A stretch of 10,898 nucleotides of DNA. Source: Hamiltosporidium magnivora. Lineage: Eukaryota; Microsporidia; Dubosqiidae. The translations under genes were made by a program, and so were the position numbers. The stretch covers positions 1 through 10,898 of the forward strand of contig PITI01000559.1 in NCBI GenBank assembly GCA_004325065.1, read 5' to 3'. The notes beneath the pieces were generated by a model. That model was given only the letters and a program-made list of their open reading frames with translations, did no database searches and was not told the DNA's origin. Shown here piece by piece: positions 1 through 7,865 of this stretch (positions within the stretch are counted from its first letter, which is position 1; every line of letters begins with the position of its first letter).

Positions 1-242
1 GCAATTACCTACATGTTCAGCTGCGGTCTGCAATCAGGTTACATAAAAAACTACAAATAAATTTGTAGAAAAAGTTTCTCCATTTCTTAGACCTCTCCTC
101 TTCATAACAACTCCCATGGAACAACCGAAGATGTAGTGTGGTTAATTCCCACCAAAAATCCAAACAATGATCTCACAACAGTTTCACACACTCATTGCCA
201 AGCAGAAAGTTTTTTATGTGGTTATCCTCCCTCCACCATTTG
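1..242 (+). repeat. Dispersed non-coding repeat, copy 1 (left end cut by window)
   Basis: This stretch recurs at 7622-7865 in the same orientation and at 10759-10898 in the opposite orientation. Over the part shared with copy 3 (about 140 bases) I count only about half a dozen differences; copy 2 is clearly more diverged. Landmarks common to the copies are CATGGAACAACCGAAGATG (113-131), GCCAAGCAGAAA and TTTTTTATGTGGTTAT, followed by CCTCCCTCCACCA in copies 1 and 3. Positions 51-68 form a perfect hairpin (ctacaaat, 2-base centre, atttgtag), which copy 2 also has. All copies seem to end at a TTG near the same point, so the right boundary is about 242. The left boundary is outside the window. 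There is no open reading frame. It could be a non-autonomous transposon, a solo LTR or another interspersed family; the class is not resolved. Confidence 0.9.
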
Positions 243-334
243 ATTATGAAATGTTTAAAGATTTTTACAGACGTTTAAAAATATCAAGATGTATCTTAAA
301 ATATTTTTAAAAATTAATATTAAAAGGATAAATT

Positions 335-1132
335 AATTTCGTAATCCTATCGGTCAGTCATGTCCCATTTTCCCCCTTTATGTATAGAGATTTTTTTTTC
401 GAAAAAATGATTAAGAAAATCATTAAAACTTTCATGTATAGTACAAATACATATTTTAATGTTGTTTTTTTGCTTTCTGCTTATCTCCTGTTTCTATTCT
501 TTTTTTCGATTTTTTTTCGTTATATTTTCTTAGTTGGTTTTTTAAACCAAATGAAGCAAAAAAATTATGACAAACAACTATAAAAAGATGGTTCGAATTT
601 ACTTTTATCATTTTGGCAATAAATTGTTTATTTCATAGTATCTTTATATGCATTATTGATTTTTGTTTATTTCAATTTAATTTCCTTTATGCCAAAGCAA
701 AGTAATTTTAAGAAAAAGAAGAAAGAGTAAATAATTAGCCTATTTTAAAATTAGGAAATACACAAAAAGCCTATAAAAAGATCAAAAAGTATTTTTGACA
801 ATGAAAAGGCGCATGAAACGTTTTAAGAAGAAAATATTTTATAATTTCTTGAGATTCGAACTGACAACATGGAAAATTTAAACACTATATTTTTAATTCA
901 AAAAGAGTTTTTCAAGGAAGAATAATTTTTTTTAAATTTATTTATTGACTTTTTTGATTTTTACATTCAAATTTTGAACTTTCTTTTAAACTTTTCCGCT
1001 TAGAATATTCGGCAAACAATTTGATCATGAAAAATAAATAAATTTTTTCTAGCAAACCCATATTTTAATGGTTTCCCTTCGTTAGAAAAAAATTCCTTTT
1101 AACTAAACGGGACCGATAGGATTACGACAATT
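335..1132. mobile_element. Candidate non-autonomous element bounded by an inverted repeat
   Basis: The sequence GTAATCCTATCGGTC at 341-355 reappears as its exact reverse complement GACCGATAGGATTAC at 1111-1125. The match continues outwards (TAATTTC at 335-341 against GACAATTA at 1125-1132), giving arms of about 21-22 bases around a core of roughly 755 bases. The core is very A+T-rich and has no convincing gene. The longest reading frame, 380-583 on the plus strand, gives 67 residues rich in Phe, Leu, Ile and Lys, which is what T-rich DNA produces by chance, although it would form one hydrophobic segment. I see no clear target-site duplication. The layout suits a MITE-like or internally deleted DNA transposon. 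A chance inverted repeat is unlikely at this length, but a non-transposon origin is possible. Confidence 0.5.
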
Positions 1133-1515
1133 AACATTATAAAAGAAAATGTAAGAAAGAATCAAATAGATGTGTATAACTTCAAAAGAAACGCTAAATT
1201 ACAAAGGATTCTTTTATAATCTTATCATTGACTTGAATAACACAAAGAAATTGCTTGATTAATGTTTTTATTCATTTATACTGCCGCTGTTTACGCTTTT
1301 CTTACAGGCCGTATGGTAGAAACCTTTTATTTTACTCTTATATTATCAATTTTAAAGGTAGCGGTGGTCAATAACATCGGAATATCCAGCCCAAAGTTAC
1401 AATATTGACCAGGAAACCACCTAAATTCTTATTCCGCACGTATTCAAGTATGCCTTGAGACCTCGCCAAACCAACTAGTGTTTGACCGGAAAGACAGGTA
1501 AAAGGCTCTTCAGTA
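1133..1515. other. Intergenic stretch, no gene seen
   Basis: No coding region is recognisable. A reading frame on the minus strand (about 1368-1614, entering the Tc1 element at its upstream end) stays open for some 80 codons but shows no family signature and overlaps the tRNA-like unit at 1516-1578. Base composition from about 1280 to 1610 is less A+T-rich than its surroundings, so this may be part of an older inserted sequence. Confidence 0.5.
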
Positions 1516-1578
1516 CGGCTTCGAATTTTTGACTTATCGTACGAGAGTACGAGATCTTTACCACTACGCCAGTCCGTT
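1516..1578 (-). repeat. tRNA-like unit with A and B boxes (possible SINE head)
   Basis: Read on the minus strand, 1571-1555 gives TGGCGTAGTGGTAAAGA, close to the RNA polymerase III A-box consensus (TRGCNNAGNNGG). 1525-1517 gives TTCGAAGCC, close to the B-box (GGTTCGANTCC). They are 29 bases apart, as in tRNA genes. The interval contains TCGTAC-TCTC-GTACGA, a 6-bp hairpin near the place of an anticodon arm. The acceptor, D and T stems do not pair properly, so this is not a working tRNA. A degenerate tRNA or the head of a tRNA-derived SINE is the likely reading. It lies about 40 bases outside the Tc1 insertion point. Confidence 0.45.
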
Positions 1579-1614
1579 GGTTGTGTTAAATGATAAAAAA
1601 ATAACCTATAATTA

Positions 1615-1723
1615 TAGGAGTTTTCGATCAATATAATAATCTTTGCAATCAATATCAGAATTTTTTGATCAATATACATATCCTTGCAATGAATATAATA
1701 ATTATTTTTAACAAATAAAAATT
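1615..1723 (+). repeat. Left terminal inverted repeat of Tc1 element, with tandem duplication
   Basis: Positions 1695-1723 match 2987-2959 perfectly in reverse complement (29 bases), and 1615-1652 match the outer part of the right end with a few differences. The left arm is 41 bases longer than the right. The excess is explained by a tandem duplication: 1621-1660 and 1661-1700 are diverged copies of one 40-base unit, both containing GATCAATATA and CTTGCAAT-like or TTTGCAAT-like blocks. Confidence 0.88.
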
Positions 1724-1758
1724 TAAAAAATAGTTTATTTCATTAAAAATTGACTCTC

Positions 1759-2848
1759 ATGTCAAACTCTTTTCCAAGTCAAAATACCAACAAAAAGAAA
1801 TATCGTTTTCATATCAGGGAAACACCAGAACGTATAGAGCGTGAAAATGAAAATGGTTTGGAGTGTCTTGTTATAACATCGGAATCACGAGTTGAAAATC
1901 TCACACTAGCCACCATTCCAACTCCGAGGAAGCAAATATTTTCCAATAATGATTAGGAACGCATAATTGAAAAGACATTGGGAGGCCATTTTATGTCTGC
2001 ATTTGCCTCGATGTATCGAATAAATTACCAGATGCTTAATAATATCGTTAAACGATATTTAAAAACCGGCTTGGTATTTGTCGAGAAAAGAGGTGGGGAT
2101 AGGCGCTCAGAGTTAACTTTGGAAATCAAAGAGAGCTTACAAACCTTTGTTGATTTGGAGTGGTCAAAAACCCAGCATGAGTAGACGGAATGGGTCAAAA
2201 GTACATTTAATGTTGACGTACCAACTAGTAAAATTGATCGCACACTAGGAATTCCTATTACACTCCAAAACGTGTAGCATTGGTGGCTGAGCGTAGAAAT
2301 TCACCTTCGACAATTAAGCCCAGGACCAATTAAGCAATTAGTTTTCGTGAGTTGGAGGTTGATAACAAGGACAAAGACTTTGTCTTTTAAGATGAAGTCG
2401 GGTTCGGTAGTAACATACCCTGGTAGATGTCGTAATATGAAAAGCGAAACTCCATACCTATCTGCAACTGCAGCCCGGAGTAGAAATATTTCGGAAGTCG
2501 CAGCAATGAAAAAATATGGCATAGTATATTATAAGATCCATGAGAGGGTTGTAACTGGGAGGACTTCAAATTATTTATTAAGGGGATTAATAAAGTTAAT
2601 AAAGGCAGGGAATTTTGAGTCCTATCTTTGTAATTGACAATGCGAGAATTCATCAGTATCCTGGATTGAATGATGATGAAGAAATTGCCTCGTATCGAAT
2701 AAAATACCTTCTACCTTACTCTCCATTTCTTAATCCAATTAGGAATGTAATCTCAGTCTGAAAAAATAAGATGATTCCTGGTGGTGCTCGTACTGAGCCT
2801 CAGTTGAGAATATTAATTTGTGAAAAATTTAATGAGATCGCAGGATAA
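1759..2848 (+). pseudogene. Tc1/mariner (IS630/DDE_3-type) transposase, broken
   Basis: The likely ancestral start is the ATG at 1759. The N-terminal part (frame 1) has a helix-turn-helix followed by KRYLKTGLVFVEKRGGDRR, the usual 'KRY..TG...K.RGG.RR' motif. It is interrupted by TAG at 1954-1956 and 2182-2184. Around 2250 the homology passes to frame 3 with YYTPKRVALVAERRNSP. Frame 3 has stops at 2331-2333 and 2388-2390; the second lies directly before the first catalytic Asp (DEVGF, 2391). Frame 1 carries ETPYLSATAARSRNIS and KYGIVYYKIHERVV. Frame 3 returns for EDFKLFIKG at about 2557. Frame 2 then gives PIFVIDNARIH (second Asp at 2636) and LLPYSPFLNPIRNVISV. Thirty-four residues separate the second Asp from the third catalytic site, where Arg (AGG, 2741-2743) stands in place of Glu. 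A TGA at 2759-2761 replaces the usual Trp, and the frame closes at 2848. Confidence 0.93.
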
Positions 2849-2958
2849 TATTGTATTTTTTTTATCGAAAAATGTTAGTGTATTTGCAGAATGCTAAAGC
2901 AAAATAAGTGATTCTTGAATAATAAATCTCACGTGCTATTTTAAATTTTATTTTTTCG

Positions 2959-3026
2959 AATTTTTATTTGTTAAAAATAATTATTATTTTGATTGTAAAT
3001 ATTATGATATGGATCGAAAAACCCTA
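2959..3026 (-). repeat. Right terminal inverted repeat of Tc1 element
   Basis: This is the 68-base right arm. Its inner 29 bases (2959-2987) are the exact reverse complement of 1695-1723. Its outer end reads TAGGGTTTTTCGATC on the minus strand and abuts a TA at 3027-3028. It lacks the 40-base duplication found in the left arm and so probably represents the ancestral form. Confidence 0.9.
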
Positions 3027-3324
3027 TATGCCTTTAATCGTTTTTTACCTCATTCTTATCAATATTTTACAATCAATAGTATTGTGTTATGTTAAAATCC
3101 TTAAAATATCCGCCCTAGACTTTTTTCTAAGGAAAAATAAAACATCCTAACTTTATAAGCTTTAGGTTTTTTGTTAGTTCCCTTTCAACTCCGGTTAAGA
3201 AACTTATAAATTCAATTTTCGAATTAAAAATCTCTTACAAAATATATTTTATTCGTTTTTAATTTTTTTTCATATTTTATATTTTTTAATTTGAATATAA
3301 AGGAATACTGGCAAAAAAAGAAAG

Positions 3325-5082
3325 ATGAATAGTGAATGCAGAACATTTAAACAAAAATGGCTAGTAAATAATTTTTTATTGAATGAGTTAATGCGTAATG
3401 TGTGTTATTTGTGATGAAACTATATTATTTTTCAAGGATTGCATATAAAACGTCAGTATGTAACAAAAAATTCCCATAATTACTCGAAATATACTAGAAG
3501 TTTACGATTATTCAAATATGAAACCTTAAAACCCAGTTTTGGATCTCGAAAATCTTTTTTCAAGAATGTAAATGCTAGGTCAGAAGCAGCAACTCGAGCC
3601 AGTTTGTACGTAGCTAATTTGTTAGCTAAACGTAGTAAGCCGTTTAAAGACGGCGACTTAATAAAAAATTGTATCATTGTGCAGCATTTTAAATGTGTCC
3701 AGAAAAAGTTAGTAGGTTAAAAAACATCAGTTTGTCTCCCAATACAGTAGCGAGAAGAACAGACGACATTGCAGAAACATAATTAAACAATTTTCTGACA
3801 AAAATAGACACTTAGAATGGTTTTCTCTGGTCTTAGATGAGTCAATTATGCTTCATATATAACCTAGGGGTTGTTCTTTATTCGAGGAATTAATGAAAAT
3901 CATGAAATATAAGGAAAGTTTTAGGCATCTTGGCATTCACAGCAGGACGTCTTGACAAAATATTTTTTACAGAAGTCGAAAAATCTATTAAAAAAACCAA
4001 TTTTCGATAGAAAAAATTGAAGTGTATTAAATAGATCTGGAAAAATATGGTTGGAACGAATAAAGGTGCCGTTGCTCTCGTATCAAAAGCCGTAGATAAC
4101 TATGGTGGCTCAAAACCATTTATAATACATTGTGTTGTTCATCAACAGTCTCGTTGTGGAAAATGTTAGGACATATCGAGGGTTTCAAATCCAGTAATAT
4201 CAAGTTTTAAATATATGAAATCGTATGCACTTAATCATGTCAATTCCGTGAGTTCCTTGAAGAAATTGAAGAAAATGAACTGCCATAATATACTGCAATT
4301 CGCTAGCTCATTTATGAAAAGGTCTTGATGCAGTTTTTCAAACTTAGAACAATAATCGAAATTTTTTAAATGAAAGAAATCGTGCTCTTGCTAGGTTACA
4401 AGGTAATGAATAGCTATGAAAGCCAACTTTTCATACGGATTTAAGGTATCGAATGAATGAAATCGATCTAAATTGGCAAAAAAAAATTAGATGCTGCCGA
4501 ATTATATACTTATATTAAATAATTTTGTCATAAAATAGTTGATCTTTAATCTCAAATAAACAAAAAATGCCTCACCCGTTTTAATATATGCAAAAAATTT
4601 ACTGAACAAACAGAGTCACTATTTTTAATGAGTTTGCAATGAAAACTTTAAAATTGAAACCAAATTTTGATTCTCGTTTTTCGGATTTCGCTTAGTAGCA
4701 AAAGATACGAAAATGTTTCAAAATCTTTTCACAGCTAATGTCGAGACTCTAGCCCAAGAACTTCAATTTGAAGTAATAGACTTGCAATTTAGTGATATTT
4801 ATAAAGAAAAATACACAAATAAATTATTACTAGAATTTATAAGAGTTTCCAGCCACGCAATTGAATCCAATGCATAAATTTGCTCGATTTTTGATCTTTG
4901 CTTTCGGCTCTACCTATTTGCGCGAAGAAACATAAACCAAAGTTCAATATACAAAAAATATTTACAGATTTAAATTAACAGATAAGCACCTGAAGTCGTT
5001 ACTAGTAATTCCACAGGCAAATTTAACCGCAATTTTAACAAATTGGCACACAAAAACCTTACCTACACCATTTAAAAAATAA
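3325..5082 (+). pseudogene. hAT transposase of ZBED/GTF2IRD2-like type, broken
   Basis: The ATG at 3325 opens MNSECRTFKQKWLVNNFL, like the start of ZBED-type proteins, and a BED zinc-finger half (CVICDET) follows in another frame from 3401. Frame 1, 3439-3720, holds SRKSFFKNVNARSEAATRAS and KPFKDGDLIKNC. Frame 3 from 3696 gives CPEKVSRLKNISLSPNTVARR. Frame 2 (3779-3862) gives IIKQFSDKNRHLEWFSLVLDES. Frame 1 (3877) gives FIRGINENHEI. Frame 3 up to 4169 gives KNMVGTNKGAVALVSKAV and IIHCVVHQQSRCGKC, which contains the conserved hAT C-x2-H. The expected catalytic TDG motif just before KNM reads K-stop-I-W. Frame 2 from 4238 gives CQFREFLEEIEENELP and MQFFKLRTIIEIF. 4713-4877 gives LQFEVIDLQFSDIYKEKY. 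FGSTYLREET is the decayed dimerisation and catalytic-Glu region. The C-terminus, TDKHLKSLLVIPQ, ends at 5082. At least six frame changes and many stops make it dead. This transposase type is best known from animals. Confidence 0.9.
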
Positions 5083-5310
5083 TAAATTGGGCCATATATT
5101 TTTTTTATTTCATTTTTATTTTTTTAGTGTAGAATAATAAAAAATTAATTGTTAGTTTTAAAAAAATAGTGAAAACTCTATGAATCTTCTTTTTATTTTA
5201 CGTTCATGCCTAAATTACTCTAAATTGCAATTTGTTTGTAATATTTATCTTTTTTGTTTATATTTTCTAATTTAAAAAAATCGTTGTGGGTCAGAAAATA
5301 CATGGCTGCA

Positions 5311-5332
5311 GGCCGTAGTTTGGAGACCTCTG
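5311..5332 (-). repeat. Right terminus of hAT element
   Basis: On the minus strand this starts CAGAGGTCTCCAAACTACGG, the hallmark end of Charlie-like hAT transposons, and marks the outer edge of the element. The neighbouring bases, 5333-5340 (CTTTTAAG), would be one copy of the 8-bp target duplication. The partner copy on the left was not found. Confidence 0.82.
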
Positions 5333-5776
5333 CTTTTAAGCCAGTAACATCGGTTTTATTCTCATAAAAAATCTTTATAATAAATTCTTTTTTATGAATG
5401 CACTGTATCAGCCAGGTGACACATCTTCTTAATATTATACTCTTGTTCTGAAAAAAATTAGTTCGCTGGTACATTCACATACTTCTCTGGTATATTTTGG
5501 CCAATATGGCAGATTATTCTTTAAAAACAACCGTTTTTTGCGTATATTCTTCTGGACTCCTCGAATACACTTAGTCTCCTGTGAATTTACATAAGTTTTT
5601 AAAAATTTATGTGTTTTGTTCCTCTTTTGTGAGAAACTGATAGACTGTTTGGATTTATCCTAGATTAATATTGAATCTAACAGTATCATTTTGATACTTT
5701 CGTCAATCTAACGGCCTAAAAAATATTTTATTTTCACCATGAACTTATTACAATTGTCAAAACTTGCTTTGTTCAT
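5333..5776 (-). pseudogene. ISXO2-like (IS1595/Merlin) transposase fragment, broken
   Basis: On the minus strand a reading frame from the ATG at 5776 runs through NKFMVKIKYFLGR, stop (5710-5708), IDESIKMILLDSILI, stop (5662-5660), DKSKQSI. It then continues open to VNSQETKCIRGVQKNIRKK and LKNNLPYWPKYTREVCECTS. These line up in order with ISXO2-like transposases: the 'KFgKRKYNrGR' block, the 'G[IV][DE]..tkk.fL..V.DRS..T' block, 'FVNPET..HTNTIEG.W..IK' and the C-terminal 'LP.R.RT...V..YL.EF.WR'. The catalytic Glu of TIEG is Arg here. After a frameshift in the A-run at 5451-5457 the frame continues as FQNKSIILRRCVTWLIQCIH and is cut at 5333, exactly where the hAT element ends. The N-terminal third was not recognised. 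The family call is a motif alignment by eye. ISXO2/Merlin elements are known from microsporidia. Confidence 0.62.
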
Positions 5777-5821
5777 TTTTTAAAGTGATTATATTGGTCG
5801 TATAGAAATTCTGCCACTTCT

Positions 5822-6164
5822 TTGAAAACAAAACAAAAAAGACTCATTTATGCGGAAATAACATACAGCCTATACGATTATGTGCCCTTTTATATCATAT
5901 CTAAAAATATTATTTTTTCTGTATTTAACATCTTCCACAGATGCATATTTTTAGTTTCAGATAGCATAGATGAAGGGGTCTCTATAGGACCCATTATAAA
6001 GCGTTGATTGAAATTTATAAAATCACAAACAGTTTGAAAAGCAAAAGGCACTGTTTAGGTTGTGGCATAGAAAAAAAAACGTTTATGAGAAAATCAGACG
6101 TGAGAAAGCTTGAAACAGTAGCATTAATAACAAACCGTGCGTTTTTGCGAAAAAAAACCGCTTG
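5822..6164 (+). pseudogene. Possible coding relic, unidentified
   Basis: Two plus-strand frames stay open in succession. 5822-6007 has no ATG start and ends IDEGVSIGPIIKR. The next frame runs from about 5968 to a TGA at about 6164 and reads YKALIEIYKITNSLKSKRHC, then a CLGC pair and a Lys/Arg-rich tail. Joined by one frameshift near 6000 they would give roughly 110 residues. I recognise no family. The minus strand here is also open for about 37 codons (GPIETPSSMLSETKNMHLW) and could instead be the missing N-terminal part of the ISXO2-like fragment. Strand and reality are both uncertain. Confidence 0.25.
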
Positions 6165-6660
6165 ATTCAAAGCCGCTACTAAGTTTAAAGTGCAAGATAT
6201 GAAGTTTTGTTGTATAATGATTCATATTTTTGACTTCAAAACTTTTTATACCAAGCCCAAAATATATTAACTAAGCATATTATAAAGTGCATAGAAAAAT
6301 AAAATAATTTGTCATCAAAAGCATAAAATTTACAACGATTCACAATTTATTTCTCATATTGATTTGAGAATATTTATGAAAAACACAAAAATACATAATA
6401 TAAATATACTATAGGCCAATAAAATGCTATAATTAAGCTTCAAAACGCCGAAAAATTTACTTATTTGACGTTGAAATATATTATTTAAAAGATATCAAAA
6501 TCTTCATTTCTCAAATTCATTAACCTTAAAATATACAATATTATTTAAATTATAATTTAAATCAAAATAAGAATTTTGATCGTATTATAGAATACAAATT
6601 CCGTTTAAAACAATAGGAACTGTTTTTATACTAACTCATTTGTCTTTTAAATCTTTTCGG
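6165..6660. other. A+T-rich intergenic DNA, no gene seen
   Basis: There is no convincing coding region. The only structure I noted is a perfect palindrome at 6543-6562 (atttaaatt, at, aatttaaat), which is easily produced by chance in sequence this rich in A and T. Confidence 0.6.
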
Positions 6661-7136
6661 AGATATAACACAAGAATTAGAGAATGACCTTAATGAGAAT
6701 AAAATTTAGTAGTAATAGACGTATTATTAGAAATTATTTATTCCATGGGAACTCGAAATGATATTATAAAGTAAGTGAAGTTCTACAATGAAAATTTTGT
6801 TGAATATCAAATATTTATTACAGTCTGTAAAGTGAATAATTTCTTTGGACATATAGAAAAAAATACCATAAGCATATACTTGCCGAATTATTAGGAACAG
6901 ACATTGAAACCTATTTTAAATTTTCAAAAAAACCAGTCCATACAACCTACAGATTATCAAATCAAAAGCAGAAGATTTGAACCAAATTTAAGACAAGTTG
7001 TGCATTAAATATAAAGTTTTTGATTCCGAAACGAAATATAAACATGATATATAAGTAAATATTAAGAATCATGCCAGTAAAAAAGATTAAGAACCCAATT
7101 TGAAATTAAAAATATTAAAAACAAGGATCAAAAAAT
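6661..7136 (+). pseudogene. Possible coding relic, unidentified
   Basis: Several plus-strand frame fragments follow one another. TQELENDLNENKI ends in stops near 6708. LVVIDVLLEIIYSMGTRNDI begins at 6706; after a TAA at 6772-6774 the same frame continues with VKFYNENFVEYQIFITVCKV up to 6894. An overlapping frame, 6873-6980, reads AELLGTDIETYFKFSKKPVH. A Lys-rich tail (CIKYKVFDSETKYKHDI) follows with further stops up to about 7136. Residue composition is more protein-like than expected from random A+T-rich DNA, but I cannot place it in a family. It may be an old gene or transposon fragment with several frameshifts. Confidence 0.28.
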
Positions 7137-7179
7137 AATTCTAACTTTATTTAAAAGTATCACATCTTTTTTTAAACGT

Positions 7180-7621
7180 GACACGTGTTATATTTGTTTT
7201 CATGAGATTAACGCAGTTCTAGGTTTAACATAAATAACTGCTACCCCGAAACTCCATCATTACCCACTGCGATACCTACGTCCAAAAAACTTTCATCTAA
7301 CAGGTGTGACAAACCTAATTAATATGCGAGAGAGTTGCCCAGAGTTCGTTAATGTTTGTGCATGAAGTGTGATCGAAGACCGAAGCTCCCCAAGAATATG
7401 CAGCATTCCCACTCCATCTACACTTTCTGAACCGAATAAACTTTTAACTTAGTTATATTTATGAAAGTTACATGGAGCCACATTGACAATGCAATGTCAT
7501 ACCAACAGATATAACCTACTTCTTAGATCTCCCAGCTTTAAATGGTATTATTTTTTATATCTTCCAGGCGCTAAGTCTTCTAACCCGAGTGACCAAAGCT
7601 AGTTCTCAATGCTTTTTAATG
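7180..7621. other. Less A+T-rich non-coding block upstream of repeat copy 2
   Basis: Base composition shifts visibly here, with more G and C than in the flanks, yet there is no substantial ORF. On the minus strand about 50 codons stay open across roughly 7290-7440 (LHILGELRSSITLHAQTLTN) without a recognisable family. GATCGAAGACCGAAGCTC at 7371-7388 is inverted at 7639-7656, inside repeat copy 2, with 16 of 18 bases matching. This suggests that the block and copy 2 belong to one longer repeated element whose left part is missing from copy 1 because of the window edge. Confidence 0.4.
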
Positions 7622-7865
7622 ACAATTACCATTACGTTCAGCTTCGGTCTTCAATCTATTTACATAAAAAACTACAAATAAATTTGTAGTAAAAAATTTC
7701 GCCATTTCTTAGACCTTTTCCTCTTCATACAAACTCTCATGGAACAACCGAAGATGCAGCAGGGTTTTATTCCCACTAAAAATTTAAACAACAATCTTCA
7801 CATCAGTTTCACATACTCTTTGCCAAGCAGAAAATTTTTTATGTGGTTATACTCCCTCGTAATTG
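7622..7865 (+). repeat. Dispersed non-coding repeat, copy 2
   Basis: It is homologous to copy 1 over its whole length and in the same orientation, with many scattered substitutions and small indels. The hairpin ctacaaat-aa-atttgtag is kept at 7672-7689. The CATGGAACAACCGAAGATG block and the TTTTTTATGTGGTTAT block are also kept. The right end reads ACTCCCTCGTAATTG where copies 1 and 3 have CCTCCCTCCACCA-TTTG or -GTTG. It lies about 450 bases upstream of the LRR gene. Confidence 0.88.

Larger units (their letters stand above)
1615..3026 (+). mobile_element. Tc1/mariner (IS630 superfamily) transposon, inactive
   Basis: This is a full-length element of 1412 bases. The left end begins TAGGAGTTTTCGATC and the right end, reverse-complemented, begins TAGGGTTTTTCGATC. 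Both ends are flanked by TA (1613-1614 and 3027-3028), the target duplication expected for this superfamily. The terminal inverted repeats are long: 109 bases on the left and 68 on the right. A transposase pseudogene on the plus strand lies between them. The element is intact in outline but its transposase has in-frame stops and frameshifts and has lost a catalytic acid, so it cannot move itself. Superfamily assignment rests on the DD34E-type spacing, the TA duplication and the transposase motifs. Confidence 0.93.
3175..5332 (+). mobile_element. hAT transposon (ZBED/Charlie-like), inactive
   Basis: A decayed hAT transposase occupies 3325-5082. About 230 bases further on, 5311-5332 reads GGCCGTAGTTTGG followed by AGACCTCTG. 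Its reverse complement, CAGAGGTCTCCAAACTACGG, closely matches the terminal repeat of Charlie-type hAT elements (CAG..GTC.CCAAACTACGGCCC). The right end is therefore firm at 5332. The left end is not: TAGTTCCCTTTCAACTCCGG at 3175-3194 resembles the same terminus at 11 of 20 positions and is in the right place, but no 8-bp duplication matches the bases after 5332 (CTTTTAAG). The 3' non-coding part, 5083-5310, is A+T-rich with no gene. The left boundary given here is tentative. Confidence 0.8.

Noticed and set aside
380..583. 67-residue plus-strand ORF rich in Phe, Leu and Ile
   Set aside because: It lies in T-rich DNA inside a candidate non-coding element, with low-complexity composition and no family signature. 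It is best explained by base composition.
588..602. GGTTCGAATTT on the plus strand, possible tRNA B-box
   Set aside because: There is no A-box upstream and no stems. It is an isolated chance match.
845..880. B-box-like GTTCGAATCTC on the minus strand, possible tRNA
   Set aside because: The T-arm pairs at only three of five positions and no A-box or acceptor partner is found upstream, so it is not a tRNA gene.
2025..2653. Minus-strand ORFs of 72-88 codons across the Tc1 element
   Set aside because: They are antisense shadows of the transposase; the plus strand carries the recognisable motifs.
2968..3150. 60-codon plus-strand ORF
   Set aside because: It straddles the Tc1 right terminus and its flank, so it cannot be an ancestral gene.
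3480..3677. 65-codon minus-strand ORF
   Set aside because: It is antisense to the hAT transposase segment, which has clear homology on the plus strand.
6543..6562. Perfect 20-base A+T palindrome
   Set aside because: It consists only of A and T in very A+T-rich DNA, where such palindromes are expected by chance.
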